DNA of 64,000 bases from Timema cristinae (lineage: Eukaryota > Arthropoda > Insecta > Phasmatodea > Timematidae): contig JBCFYV010000935.1 of the NCBI GenBank assembly GCA_039000515.1, positions 58,414,346 to 58,478,345 on the forward strand, given 5' to 3'. This document shows positions 10,001-20,210 of this stretch, piece after piece. The position numbers and the translations under genes are program-made. Position 1 is the stretch's first letter. Each line of letters opens with the position of its first letter. The notes beneath the pieces are model-generated. The model made no database searches and was not told the origin of the DNA. It saw nothing but the letters and a program-made list of their open reading frames with translations.

Positions 10001-12457
10001 GAATGCTTTTTTCACACCATTTTGCAAGTGTCATAATGAATTTGTATTTGCGATATTTCATAATTTTTGACAAAAAAAATATTCTTGCGACCATCATTAA
10101 CATACTTGGTATTACCTTAATGTTTACATTCTGCCTTTTCATTTCCTTGTCCATAAGGAAGTAATCTACTCCAGACCTTTGGTCCCCATTCCAACAGTTT
10201 CTAGTAATTTTATGGCATTCTCTTTTCTTCTTGTACCAACTCTTTGCCACCTTCATTCCATTTTGTGCACATTGTTCCAGGTTATATCCATACTGTTTGT
10301 TTGTAACATACAACAGTACAACTGTAAATTTGGTTCAGAAAATAACTAATAGAAACATAATAATTAATTGACCTATCCCATGTTTTATGCCTCAAGATCT
10401 ACATATGGGTTGCTACAATTATAATTTTAGAAAATATGGAAAAGTCAGGGAATTTAAAACTGCTAAGAAAGTCAAGAAAATGTCAGGGAAAATATTTTTT
10501 TGCCGTTCATGGAATTGAAATCTTTTAATTGCAGCCTATTTAAACACGTGTTTTTATCAAGTTTATGTAAATTAACTTTTATATATTTAAGAGTGCATTT
10601 CAAAATAATTATTTATAACCAATTGTGTATTTTGATTATTATTTTAAAAGTCCAGTTTGATCTGAGCTACAATAGCCCCATGGCTTCTTTGGTACTGACA
10701 GCTTTGAAAAGTTACCAGACCAAATTATGTATTCTTATGCCAAACCATATGATCTGCAAAAACATGTGTTTAGCAGCTGTTACTTCTTACAGTCAAAATT
10801 TAGGTATATACCTAAATGTTAATTGTCAGAAGTCAGTCAGCACCAAAGAATCCACGAGGCTACTGTATGTGCAGGGAAATTTGCATTTTTGGATAAAGCA
10901 AAAGTCAGGGAATTTTATTTTTGAGGTTTTATGACCATCCTATACACACATTTTCAAGTTGTGTGTGTGTTTTAGGTGTGTTGGTGGCCTGGGTGTTCAC
11001 ATCCCCACAGTCATGGGTGTGCCGCTGGTGGAGCCGTAGCTCTCGTCCAATACTTATCCTCGCTGCCCTGTTCACCACCCTACTCTCCGTGGGAGCATAT
11101 TGGCTTCAGCGTTTATTAGGAGTTGACCCCCAGTGGTCCATCAAGCTCGCCTTCAAATGGTGCGAGAGTCCAGACTTTCTCCACGTCAACACCACCCCGC
11201 TGTTCTCACTCGTGAGGTCTTGCGGGGCTCTACTTGGAATCGCTCTTGCAACCCCACTTGTGGCCAGGCTAGTATACTTAAACTCCTCTTTTAATGCTTT
11301 GTCACAAACATTTTATAGCAAGATTGGCATAGTGGTTACCACTCTCTGTCTATTGACTCAAAGACCAGCACTGGGAATCTGGCCCGGTATACTATAGATC
11401 CCCCCCCCCCCCCACACAACACACACACACATTATATAGCTCTCCATTCCTTATACGTGTGGAATTTTTTAGTGTTTATTGAAGTAGTAATTCCGAATCC
11501 TGTTTCTTTGGATTCAATTTTATAAGTATTGATAAACAGCTCACTGGCACTTGAGTGTTTCAAATAAGGTAATGAATTTTGTGTTTGGATATTAAGAAAA
11601 TGTTATAATAACTTTTATGCTTTGCTACTTTCACCAATTCATAAAGGAGCAGCATAAAACCGTACTTATAAGATTATCCGTGAGTTTGATTCTTTACTGT
11701 CTCATGAACCAAGGATTTATATTATGATGAATTTATAAGAGGGCTCAAAGGTTAAAGAAAATATTTAGACTACCAAAATTGCAGAATACCACTATTCTTT
11801 TAAAAGGGGAAAAACTTTCTATATAAAGTGTTACTTGCTTCTAGCTAAAAACAAAAACTCCATAACTATCCATCTTTGCTAACTTTCTCCACACTTCCCT
11901 ATCCTTGCATACTCCCTTCGCTTCAATAATATCCATACTTATACATGATATTTTATTTTTAAAACTCTTAATGTTTCTCTTTTTCACACATCTGTCTATA
12001 AAATTTAACCACGTCTTACATGCCATCGTTACAAGTACCTTAGGACTTCATCATTGTGAACCACAACAAACTTTTATCCAACAAGCTGCATTCTAAACTA
12101 GTGTTTAAATTCAATCCCAGGGTAGTTTGCTAGTATTTGAATGCATTGATGGGGTGAACTCTTTAAAGTACTGTTGTCAATCAGATTTTTGTTTTAATGT
12201 TTTTGTTGGATATTAAAAAAAACTTGAATGATTTATTAAATTTGTATTTTGTCACAGATCTCGTGTACGCCACAATCCAGCAATCGGCTTGGTGTGTTCT
12301 ATTTTTCTTGGCTGGGCGTTCAAACTGGCCACCGAAACTGTACCGACAGGTGACGTTAAAGTATTCTATATGTGCCAGTTCCTTCTTCACGCTGTCGAGC
12401 CGTACCTACTTCTTGTTGCTGTCCCGAGACTTTGCAGTCTTGGCAAGTCCAAACTGA
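4038..12457 (+). CDS. G6P: Glucose-6-phosphatase, six coding exons, 394 aa
   Basis: Joined exons are 4038-4099, 4710-4874, 6312-6527, 6892-7022, 10976-11386 and 12258-12457. All introns are GT-AG and the total is 1185 nt (394 codons plus stop). The family hydrolyses glucose-6-phosphate to glucose in the ER lumen, the last step of gluconeogenesis and glycogenolysis. The phosphatase signature is complete: K75-x6-R82-P83 (KWLLMEDRP), S119-G120-H121 within [11 protein letters not shown], and S173-R174-x5-H180 ([13 protein letters not shown]). In family numbering these match the Lys76, Arg83, His119, Arg170 and His176 active-site set. Many hydrophobic segments fit the multi-pass (about nine-helix) family fold. 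Vertebrate enzymes are about 357 aa, so this one is slightly longer at the C-terminus. It lacks a C-terminal KKxx retrieval signal and the NxS/T site found after the first catalytic motif in the liver enzyme. No frame break is seen. The symbol follows insect usage. Confidence 0.93.
4437..4548 (-). mobile_element. SINE-A fragment, minus, in G6P intron 1
   Basis: It keeps the tRNA-like head in reverse: GATTTGAACCCTGATCCCC (B box region), then the segment to CTGATGCAGGT. It is old and diverged, and the tail is absent. Confidence 0.6.
4710..4874 (+). CDS. G6P: Glucose-6-phosphatase exon 2
   Basis: It starts after GGCACTTCCAG and ends before GTAAAT. It encodes [17 protein letters not shown], two hydrophobic stretches, and ends with TLLK plus the first two bases of Trp76. 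The Lys is the first residue of the catalytic K-x6-RP motif. Confidence 0.9.
5061..5132 (-). mobile_element. SINE-C head (tRNA-like), minus, in G6P intron 2
   Basis: Reverse-strand sequence has an A box (TTAGCTCAGTTGGTAGC) and a B box (AGGTTCGATTCCTG). Two other places (13370-13432 and 24651-24720) have the same layout with the same unusual stretch between the boxes. That favours a SINE head over independent tRNA pseudogenes. The arms do not all pair, so it is not a working tRNA. Confidence 0.5.
5273..5762. mobile_element. Foldback (long inverted repeat) element in G6P intron 2
   Basis: The left arm (about 5273-5436) and right arm (about 5601-5762) are inverted copies about 165 bp long with few mismatches. 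Both contain ACAGTGT...ACACTGTACAATAATGTAAAGTAA in one sense. The spacer is about 165 bp. No coding sequence. A transcript of the intron could fold into a long hairpin here. Confidence 0.8.
5788..5994 (+). mobile_element. SINE-A, plus, 5' truncated, in G6P intron 2
   Basis: It keeps the B box (AGGTTCGAATCTCGG), the body (GGTGAACTGGGGGTGG, CCTCACGCAAATG) and the shared tail ending AAGACGCGGTGCTAAATAAT. The A-box part is missing. Its close match to the 13541 copy places it in the younger subfamily. Confidence 0.85.
6312..6527 (+). CDS. G6P: Glucose-6-phosphatase exon 3 (RP and PSGH motifs)
   Basis: It starts after TTTTATTCCAG and ends at AG|GTATGT. It encodes [11 protein letters not shown], then [16 protein letters not shown] and a hydrophobic helix. 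It holds the phosphate-binding Arg82 and the PSGH histidine (His121). It is the most conserved exon of the gene. Confidence 0.95.
6892..7022 (+). CDS. G6P: Glucose-6-phosphatase exon 4 (SRxxxxxH motif)
   Basis: It starts after CTTTATTCTAG and ends at CG|GTAAGT. It encodes [13 protein letters not shown], a hydrophobic helix and [18 protein letters not shown]. It holds Arg174 and the nucleophile-position His180, which forms the phosphohistidine intermediate in the family. Confidence 0.95.
7262..7660. repeat. Inverted-repeat region with a strong hairpin (stem near 7533-7592)
   Basis: TGCGTCCACACT and AGTGTGGACGCA form a stem around a short centre, extended outward by TTGC/GCAA. Further out, GTCTGCGACC and GGTCGCCAG-type motifs repeat in both senses. 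It looks like a decayed DNA-transposon fragment in G6P intron 4. The class is not recognised. Confidence 0.45.
8146..8220. mobile_element. Possible hAT-type left terminus, partner end not found
   Basis: CAGTGGTTTCCAAACTTTTTT resembles the terminal inverted repeat of common hAT non-autonomous elements. A matching inverted end (AAAAAAGTTTGGGAACCAATG) occurs at about 23346, far away, so that one belongs to another copy. Confidence 0.4.
9116..9491. mobile_element. TTAA-flanked foldback element, copy 1 (G6P intron 4)
   Basis: It is flanked by TTAA (9112-9115 and 9492-9495) with ends GGTGGGAG and CTCCCACC. Internally, TTGTTGAATATCTGTCAAGG is repeated in inverted sense as CTTGACAGATATTCAACAAC, and the poly-T/GCAGTTTT stretch pairs with AAAACTGC. 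TTAA flanks and no coding capacity suggest a piggyBac-type MITE. Related copies lie at 42483, 52968, 58556 and 63855. Confidence 0.7.
10668..10867. mobile_element. TA-flanked foldback MITE, copy 1 (G6P intron 4)
   Basis: It starts TA-CAATAGCCCCATGGCTTC and ends with GAGGCTACTG-TA. Its centre holds the palindrome TTTAGGTATATACCTAAATG. It is shorter than the other copies because part of the left arm is lost. The short motif AAAAGTCAGGGAATTT occurs on both sides (10440 and 10900), so it may sit inside an older repeat. It ends about 110 bp before exon 5. Confidence 0.8.
10976..11386 (+). CDS. G6P: Glucose-6-phosphatase exon 5
   Basis: It starts after GTGTGTGTGTTTTAG and ends at CCCG|GTATAC. It encodes [14 protein letters not shown], several hydrophobic helices and [20 protein letters not shown], the counterpart of the family's WCE-x(4)-[VL]H[IV][ND]TTPF segment. 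Retained intron sequence would add only three residues before a stop, and the GTATAC donor continues the protein in phase into the exon at 12258. Confidence 0.88.
11387..12257 (+). other. G6P intron 5, no insertion recognised
   Basis: It begins with the GTATAC donor, a run of C (11401-11413) and a CA-rich stretch, and ends with the TTTGTCACAG acceptor. No other repeat family is recognised in it. Confidence 0.6.
12258..12457 (+). CDS. G6P: Glucose-6-phosphatase exon 6 (C-terminus)
   Basis: It starts after TTTTGTCACAG. It encodes [19 protein letters not shown], a further hydrophobic segment and [11 protein letters not shown], then TGA at 12455-12457. The last helix agrees with the family; the final 20 or so residues do not resemble a known tail. 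The 3' UTR may use ATTAAA near 12482 or AATAAA at 13094-13099; neither can be proven here. Confidence 0.8.
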
Positions 12458-13369
12458 ATTGAGAAGCTTTAATTGTTTGAGATTAAATACAAAAATAATT
12501 TATTTATGTGTACACATTGGTTTAATTTTGATATTTGCTTTCATATTTTACTTCAACAACTATATAATTTACTTATTTTTCATCCTTTGTTAGAATTAGG
12601 TAGTTCTAGCGTGCTTGACTTTGACCACAGAATTGAGATTCGATCTTTGACCAAGTAAACTGGTAGTATTTTTTGTTTTGGGTTTATATATGCACTGAAG
12701 TGTTATTTCCACCATGTGAAGAATGTTATTTATTTATTTAAACTAGACGTTGCTAACATCAAAATCACTGACTCTTAACGCATAATACTACTGGTTCTTT
12801 TTCTCCCACTGCATCCTAGTACCTGTTATATATACACTGGCACAAATTACCTAAGTGGAATAGGGATGAAGGTGAAATTTCATTGGAAATGCACTCGTAA
12901 TTATGTGGAGGGTGAGAGAAAATCTCTTAGAAAAAGCCACAGGTATTTCAAGGTTTATTTGCTTTCATATTTTATTTTGTCTACGAGTGCAATTTATTTT
13001 GAAAGCAATAGAAACATGTTGACATTTTAATACAAATTTTCTAAATCCAGTTCTAGTTTTTTAAAACCCAAACTTGTTGAAGCAAATGTATTAAATAAAA
13101 CTTATTATGGCCAGTAAGATTTTTTGACTCGTGTTAGTTTTTTTTTTATTTAAATACATTCATCACTGTTTCCAGCCTGTGGCCTGGGTCAGTTTTTTAT
13201 TAAAGTCATATATTTCCACTACGGCTTGCTAGGCCTGTCTTGGCTTCATATGTCTTATAATCTAACTTAAGACTAAGACAGGCACAACATCCAGCCCCGA
13301 CCGTTAATTTATCACTGTGAAAGGGTAAACCAGAAACTCACATTTAACCAATTATAAATTTTTTTCACC
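12458..13369. other. G6P 3' flank, no gene seen
   Basis: It holds the likely 3' UTR with candidate poly(A) signals near 12482 and 13094, then AT-rich sequence. TTTCCAGCCTGTGGCCTGGGTC (13168) recurs near 32244 as a variant, with TTTTTTATT downstream in both, so this is an unclassified dispersed repeat. Confidence 0.4.
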
Positions 13370-13432
13370 CATGCCTAGAATCGAACCCAAAACTCTAAGC
13401 TTAGAAGACAGACCCACTACTGACTGAGTGAG
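13370..13432 (-). mobile_element. SINE-C head, minus
   Basis: The reverse strand shows ACTCAGTCAGTAGTGGG and GGGTTCGATTCTAGGC, in the same order and spacing as the heads at 5061 and 24651. Confidence 0.45.
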
Positions 13433-13540
13433 GTGTTGTATTGTCTCATGTTAGCGAAGAAATTAAACCAAAGCATATTTATGAAATGCTGATAATACTT
13501 CATTACTGAGACACGATTTGCTAAGAGCTCTATTGTTTTC

Positions 13541-13797
13541 ACCCGCCTCGGTGGCGTAGTTGGCTAACGCGCTTGTCGTGTTGAGCTCGACTGCCGAGGA
13601 CGGGGAAATCGAGGTTCGAATCTCGGTCGGGTGAACTGGGGGTGGTTTTTCCTAAATAGTTTTCCACTCTCCCTCACGCAAATGCGGGTTCACTTCCTCT
13701 AATTCAACCTTTCCAATTTCTAATCCATTAGCGTAATTAATACTTAGAGCGTATAACCCGAACGGGTAGTAAGACGCGGTGCTAAATACTATTATTA
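13541..13797 (+). mobile_element. SINE-A, plus, full length (reference copy)
   Basis: This is the best copy for defining the family. It starts ACCCGCCTCGGTGGCGTAG and has a Pol III A box (TGGCGTAGTTGG), a B box (GGTTCGAATCTC), a body with GTGAACTGGGGGTGGTTTTT and CTCCCTCACGCAAATGCGGG, then AGCGTAATTAATACTT and the tail GCGTATAACCCGAACGGG TAGTAAGACGCGGTGCTAA. The tail contains a perfect ACCCG-AA-CGGGT hairpin. It does not code for protein. Copying would need an unseen LINE's enzymes. Confidence 0.9.
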
Positions 13798-14404
13798 TCT
13801 ATTGTTTTCAAGTAAAGTTAAACCCACTAGTGTAAGATTAATTAGACTTGATGAATTTGTTCATTTAGAAAAATGTTTGAAATAAACCTAGCAAACTAAT
13901 TATCTCCTTATCTCAGTATTGTTAATTTTTCAATTCAAGTGTGATAACTCTTCCCCCTATTTCGTAAATGTTATCCTTGATGTTTTTGTTTGTTTTTTCT
14001 TCCCTTTTTCTGACAAAAAATGTGAAATATATATAAAATACAAACGATGCCAAAAAGCAATATTTTTACACATCTTAAGTGGGTGGATAGATTATATGAA
14101 TGTTAAACACACATGTAAGGACAATAGTTTGTAGGGAGAGTGGAAATCACAGTATAATAAGTGTCCATGAAATATCACAATAGTTATTGCGTCCACATGT
14201 GAAATTAAGTTAGTAGTTCGATGAATGTGAGGAGAATCACATCTGTTATTCATAGCTGTCCATTTTAATAGTAATAAAATGTTATAAAGTTTGGACACAA
14301 AATAATATGTTGTTTTTTTTTTTCTAAAAAGTCCTTAGTTACCTACTCTATGATATTAGGAAATAGAAAGTTCATTGCCGCACTTACCAAAGTATGCCAC
14401 CTTT

Positions 14405-14640
14405 TCCTATTTTAAGCTAGTTATATCCAGACCACCTCATCTCTTTCAGGTCCATTATAATATGTTATCCTCCCACCTGCGTCTTGGTCTTCCCAATGGT
14501 GTTACCAGTCAATAACCTGATCACGGTTCTAGATTCTCCCATTCGTGCTGCATGTCCTACCCACTGTAATCCGCGAGACTTGATTATCCTAACAATGTCT
14601 TGTGGTAAGTACAGGGTATGTAACTCATCATTATTTAAAT
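14405..14640 (-). pseudogene. LINE reverse-transcriptase C-terminal remnant (1)
   Basis: The minus strand reads NDELHTLYLPQDIVRIIKSR, GLQWVGHAARMGESRTVIRL and NTIGKTKTQVGG, then a stop and HIIMDLKEM. This is the typical tail after the reverse transcriptase domain of many arthropod non-LTR elements (L-x-W-x-GH-x-x-RM, then G-x-x-K-x-x-x-G-R-P-like). It is 5' truncated. Confidence 0.7.
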
Positions 14641-15441
14641 GACCATACCTATGAAAATTGGACTGTAGCTCATTCTTTTTTTAATTTTCTTAAACTCTTT
14701 TATCTTTGATTTTCTCATTTTAGAATGTATTTTGGACAATTTCCACCCCTTTCTGATTTATAAACCTAGCTCAAGATATTGAGCATTTACAAACGATTTT
14801 CTTTCGGAGGGGAACATTAACTGGTGAATTTTGTTCATATTTTCACAGTTACTATCCCTGTCCCTGTCCCTACATACTATTCTCTTCGTTGTATAATGTA
14901 TCTTGGTAAGGGAAATAAGGTAGTCCTTGTGTTGTTTGTTAAAAATTAATTCCTACAAAACAGTTTAGAATGTAGATGTAATTATAATTAAGAGTGTCAC
15001 CTCATTAGGCTTACAAATTCAAAAATAAAAAGCATTACTTTTAAAAACTATTCTTCTCTGCTGATTTTTTACAACAAATAACTAATTCACTTCATTCATG
15101 GTTTTTAATTTAAGAGATATATATAACACAATACGCTATTTTAGTAAGAATAAGCTTGCAGTTCCAGAAAAAGAATCATTCTAATCTTTGGTGTGCCAAT
15201 GAAACAGATCTAGCCTTCAATGAGGTGGTGCCCTTGAATCAATTATTTAAGATATGTTTACTCTATATAACACATGTTGTTTCAACTGTGATTTTGGGTA
15301 AAGAGCCCGTCTCACCCCACGGATAACATGTAACTTAGGAAGTTAATAAAATTCAAACCTTGTGTCGGGTCATGGTGCGGGGTATCTGAGTATTGTTAGT
15401 TTGAGACTAGTGAAATCGTTGAGCACATTTAACAAAATATA

Positions 15442-16491
15442 CAGGGTGTCCATTTACCTGAAAACCAGGCAAAAGTCAGGGAATCTGATCAAATTTCTGG
15501 GATTTTCACATCTTCACTAGGAAAAAACATTACTTTTATTTACAAGATTCAAAATAACATATTTCTTCCAGTTACTACATACTGTGAATTTATTTAAACA
15601 CAGTCATTCCTGTTGAGCATACTAATCTTAATTTTCAAGTAAACTTGTGATTTTCATGTCATCTTTCCACCCCTCTAACATGTATCTTTGGCCAAAGTGG
15701 GGTCATCGCTATGTACATGCACAATAATTCGATTACGTTATAGGAACAAGAAACTATAATAGAATGGGTCTCTCAACAATTTGGTGTAAGACAATCTTTT
15801 AGTTCTGATCTCAATGAAACCTAGCTTAGATTGTACGAACCAATATCCCATCACTTTAGGCTGATATCTTTTAACACTTGCATGGATTGACATAATTGCA
15901 GGATGTGTAAGTGTCTTAAACATATTATTGCGCTAGATTGCAATCTTAATAAAATAATGGGTGAATATATGAAGTTATTTGGAATAGAGTACTAGGCTAA
16001 ATCATGGTTAAAATTATGAGGTAAAGCCAGCATACTTACCTTGGTGAACTGGAGTTGAAATTGTTTAGATAGAACACTAAAAAAACATTATAAATACAAG
16101 CTTTCACTGTCACAGACAGCTTCATCATGTCAATAGAGTAGACTGGTGATCTTGGTTAGACTCTGAGGTTGACTATCAACAGATGATTGTTTTTCAATTA
16201 TGAATTCACTGTTTAGATGGTAGCACTTGGATTTTCAACAGTCAACTTTGCAGTCCAACCAAGAGCATCAGTCTACTCTCTCGACCTAAAGAAGTTGTGT
16301 GTGACGGTGAAAGTTGCTCTTCAAAGATGTCTTTGTGTCTTTTTTAAGTGTCCTAACTAAACAATTTTTAAGTATCGTCAAATTAAGTGTGTTGGCTATC
16401 CCTCCTAATTTTAACCATGTTTGAGTATATATTGACTGGACAGAATGGAAAATTCAGGTAATCTTACAATATAGCTTGGCTGGACACCCTG
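15442..16491. mobile_element. DNA transposon with CAGGGTGTCCA inverted ends
   Basis: The left end is CAGGGTGTCCA (15442) and the right end TGGACACCCTG (to 16491). The length is 1050 bp with no coding sequence. A second inverted repeat (16056-16385) sits inside it. The target duplication is unclear and the superfamily is unassigned. Confidence 0.6.
16056..16385. mobile_element. Foldback element nested in the 15442-16491 transposon
   Basis: AAATTGTTTAGATAGAACAC at the left pairs with the complement of GTGTCCTAACTAAACAATTT at the right. Farther in, CTTTCACTGTCACA pairs with TGTGACGGTGAAAG, and AGTAGACTGGTGATCTTGGT with its inverted variant. Arms are about 140 bp. Non-coding. Confidence 0.65.
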
Positions 16492-17744
16492 ATAAAACCA
16501 AATTAAAAAATATTAAAGCTACATTTTGATTTGAGCATAATTATGTAGCTAATATCCTAATTAATTGGAAGTAAGATGGGCTCTTAAGGTGTGTTCCTGT
16601 TGTTGTATAGCACTAAACCATGTTAAGATAGTTTATTTTATATAAGAGTGTATATTGTTGTTTGTTAACTATCTTGTTGTGCGCAGATGAACTGTTAAAG
16701 TATACAAGACAAGAGTCTATTTCTCAGTATTACATTTATTGGTGCTTCTTAGACCTGTGATCCTGTTATACAGTAGACTCGTGATTAACTGAGGTAGTTG
16801 AGAGTGAACCTATCTCAGATATGAAAAAACTTGGATTATACTGAGTGTGTAGGATTTGTAGGTTATAAATCACCAGAACATACTGCATTTGTATACATTG
16901 TTTGTAAGTTTCAAGTTATTTATTCATCAAAACACATTTTATTACAAAGTTTTACATTTACTGTATTTGAAAAAAAAAAAGTATTTTATTTGAAAAACTG
17001 TATTAAAACACATTGTATTACCAATTGTATATTGTACCTATTGTATAAAATATTTAACTGTTGTATAAATATTGTGTTGAAATTGGACACTTTGAAAGAC
17101 TGAATGCCTCGGATGGGTGGGGTCTCAGATAATCACGAGTCTACTGTAATTAGCTAGAAAAATATTTTTGAAATAAATAATATAATGATGGTTAGTTATG
17201 TGAAAAGAATGGAAATACAAGAATGTATGTGTACATGGAAAGAGAGGTAGAGGGCAGGATGTAGAGAAGAAGTAGAAGAGTGATGGTAGTAGAAATGTTC
17301 CCGAACAGACAACGTCGGCCATAGCGTGTTCACAAACACCCTACCCGGAAGCTGGAGGTGTTCCACGGTTATGATGATGATAAGTGAAGTTTCATAATGT
17401 TTATTTTGATACTAATCAACATGTATGGAAAAAAAAAACTTTATTATATATAAAACTCTTATTTTTAAATTAATTTTCTGCAACATTTATAAACGATATT
17501 TAGTTAAAAATTAACCAAACCTTCACACATACTAGCTTCCTTTCCTAGATATAATTAGAAACAGCTATTAGCAGAATTTGGTAGTTCAATTAGACCAAAT
17601 TTTCATCATTCTATAAACATGTGCATTTATTTGTCAATCCATGAAAATTAATTAAAAAATGTTTTAAAATTGATGTCTTTTTATTTTGTGAATAAGTTGG
17701 AGTAATAAATTGACCCAATCTCATTCCTTAGACCAGAGACTTTT
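16492..17744. other. No gene seen
   Basis: AT-rich sequence of about 1.25 kb. An open frame of 90 codons at 16831 has a composition like random AT-rich DNA (rich in Phe, Tyr, Ile, Lys, Cys) and no family features. Confidence 0.5.
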
Positions 17745-17946
17745 TTTAAGCACTGATCATGAGCTAGGGAGGAGGATGGTTGAATTTAGAGGAAGTATAC
17801 CTACATTTTTGTGGAGGAGGAGTGGAAAACCATTTAGGAAAAGAAAAACCTCCATACTCCCAATCAGAAGTCTAACCTCAATCTTCCTGCCATCAGTATT
17901 CTAACACGATAGTGACACCATAGACCATGCGACCACTGAAGCAGGT
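17745..17946 (-). mobile_element. SINE-A, minus, old copy without tail
   Basis: It runs from GGTTGAATTTAGAGGAAGTA through GTGGAAAACCATTTAGG to GACCATGCGACCACTGAAGC. It is of the older subfamily (GGCCGCATGGTCTA-type A box) and diverged. Confidence 0.7.
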
Positions 17947-18283
17947 ACCAGAGACTATTGAATCATGGATAGGTGACAACCATGACAAAGTGAAAATAGC
18001 ACATTTCAACTATAAATAACACTCATTTGTTTAGTTAATAATGGTGGATTGATTACACAAAGAAGTACTTGAATTATTATTAAATCAAACATTGAGCGGA
18101 GGGTGGAAGGGATAGAACTATACACTTATCAGAAAAACTGTAGGTCTCAAAGCTCATAATTAAAAATATAAAAATACATAATAAATTATGTAATTCTCTT
18201 TTACTGAACAAGGGTACTGATAAACCCCAAAAATTTCATAATCCTCTTTTTAATATTAAGTTTAAGATAGCCGATGACCTTCG

Positions 18284-18350
18284 GGGGCCGCATGGTCTAA
18301 TGGGCAAATATCATTTTGGACTAGACTGCCAGAGATCAGGGTTCATCCAT
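18284..18350 (+). mobile_element. SINE-A head fragment, plus
   Basis: GGGGCCGCATGGTCTAATGG (A box) and AGACTGCCAGAGATCAGGGTTC (B box side) are recognisable. The rest of the SINE is missing, and LINE-derived sequence follows. Confidence 0.6.
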
Positions 18351-18389
18351 TTTTTTCACAAATTAAGACCCAGGCATACTAACAAATTT

Positions 18390-18890
18390 TCAAATCTGAC
18401 CTGGAAAAATCAGGTTACTAAAACATGTCAAAATACCTACACTGCTCTTTACACCCTTAAAAAAGAGTCAAAAACTTATTTCCTTTTTCTCTTAAAGTTA
18501 TGCTCATCCAAAGTCTCATACTTCGACTATTGTGAGATTGTTTCACTGAAAAGCTTGCACAAATACTAAAGTGACTACAGCATAGATGCATTCGATTTGT
18601 GAGTACCAGGACCACATCTCTGAATACTTTGACAAACTGAGGTGGATATCACTAAATGAACACCAGACACTACGATACACTCCCTCATCTCGGTACTTAG
18701 CAACCAATTTTAAGCTACTAAAAAGTCAGTACCAACTTAACACACGCGCTGAAAACTATCCCCGTTCATAAATCTGAATCTCATTTCCATTCATTCACAG
18801 TTGCGGCATCGCAGGCGTGGGCTGTGCTACCTCCCACAGTAAGGGACTTGACTGGGTTAGGGTGCTTTCAAAACCTCACTCATACGAAAT
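18390..18890 (+). pseudogene. LINE reverse-transcriptase C-terminal remnant (2)
   Basis: Across frames the plus strand reads QVTKTCQNTYTALYTLKKES, LKLCSSKVSYFDYCEIV, DHISEYFDKLRWISLNEHQT and FTVAASQAWAVLPPTVRDLT. This is the order seen in the thumb/C-terminal part of jockey/CR1-like reverse transcriptases, which end with AAAxxWNxLPxxIR. At least two frame changes and some lost sequence show it is dead. The clade is uncertain. Confidence 0.75.
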
Positions 18891-19278
18891 ATTTCTCAAA
18901 GAATCAAGCGCTTTATGCTTTTATAGACATAAATAAAACCACTATATACAAATATTGGGATGGTTGTATGAATCAAAGGCTGAATGGAGGTAATTTATTA
19001 TATTTAAAATTTAGTCAATTGAAGTGTGAGGCCAATAAGTGTGTATGTTACATTTGAACATATGTTTGGTTTTTGGTGGAAAAGAGGTCTACACAAAGTC
19101 CACTTCCAGCCCAATAAAGTAGTTGTATTATTTTCCATGAGATGACAGTACAAACCAGTGTTTGTCTTCAGAGCGCAGCTTGTATTTGCTCTGGAATAAA
19201 GGTCTATGTGCAGTAGTCATGTTGTGTGCCCTGGACAGGCTATGCCATATTTTCCCAATGTGTTTCCTTTATTTGTAC

Positions 19279-19691
19279 CAGTGGCGTCACGTCAGGGCAA
19301 GCACTGCTTGCCTTTGATTGAAGATATATAATTATTTTATGATATTTAGGAATGATTAAGAAATTATTTACATTAAATACTATATTTTCCAAATCATTTA
19401 ATCATTATTTTTCCATAAAAAGGGCAAAAAACGCTAGATTTTTTTTTCTTTCAAATTTTGTATGCAATCACAAATTTTGTGTGAACAGTCTATAAAATTT
19501 GTATGCAATCCATGTGACCAAGATATTGTACAATTTGTTGTACAACTTTTTCCACAACTATCATAAAAAAAAAAACCTTCAAATAGCTTCTTGAAGAATA
19601 AAATATATTTTTTAAATTCCAGGACCTCCCCTTGTAAGCTTGGAGGCACCCCTTACGAGCTTGCCTAAGAATTTCGGTCACAACGCTATTG
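19279..19691. mobile_element. hAT-type MITE with 8-bp target duplication
   Basis: The left end CAGTGGCGTCACGTC and right end (reverse) CAATAGCGTTGTGACCG form an imperfect inverted terminus. The flanks are ATTTGTAC (19271-19278) and ATTTGTAA (19692-19699), 7 of 8 matching. It is 413 bp with no coding sequence. Confidence 0.75.
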
Positions 19692-19956
19692 ATTTGTAAA
19701 CAAAAAGGTCCATACTTTGTTATTACGTGAATGTGTGAATGTTTCTATTTGTTCCTGCCCAGTGATTAAACTAACTGAGACAATATTAGCTGTTTAAGAC
19801 TCAGAAAATTAATGTTTTTGGCATATTAATTATTAATAATAATTAATTAATTCTCAAAATTTACCAATTTTAACATAGACCCTTATTCGGCTACATGCCT
19901 CAATTATAGCTAATATTGTTAAGCTTGTTTAGTTTATGTTTTGGGAAAGTGTATAT

Positions 19957-20210
19957 AATAATAATTAGCACCGCGTCTTACTACCCGTTCGGGTTATACG
20001 CTTTAAGTACTAATTACGCTAATGGATTAGGAATTGGGAAGGTTTAATTAAAGAAGTGAACCCGCATTTGCGTGGGGGAGAGTGGAAAACGATTTAGGAA
20101 AAACCTCCCCCAGTTACCCGACCGAGATTCGAACCTCGATCTCCCCGTCCTCAGCAGTCGAGCTCAACACGACAAGCATGTTAGCCAAACTACCCACCGA
20201 AGCGGGTGGG
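19957..20210 (-). mobile_element. SINE-A, minus, nearly full length
   Basis: It begins with the tail (TAATAATTAGCACCGCGTCT) and ends ACCCACCGAAGCGGGTGGG. It has the younger-subfamily body (GAACCCGCATTTGCGTGG) and intact B box complement (GATTCGAACCTCGATC). It is close to the copies at 13541 and 29442. Confidence 0.9.

Noticed and set aside
10500..10934. 144-codon open frame upstream of exon 5
   Set aside because: Most of it runs through the foldback MITE at 10668-10867 and intron sequence. It has no family features.
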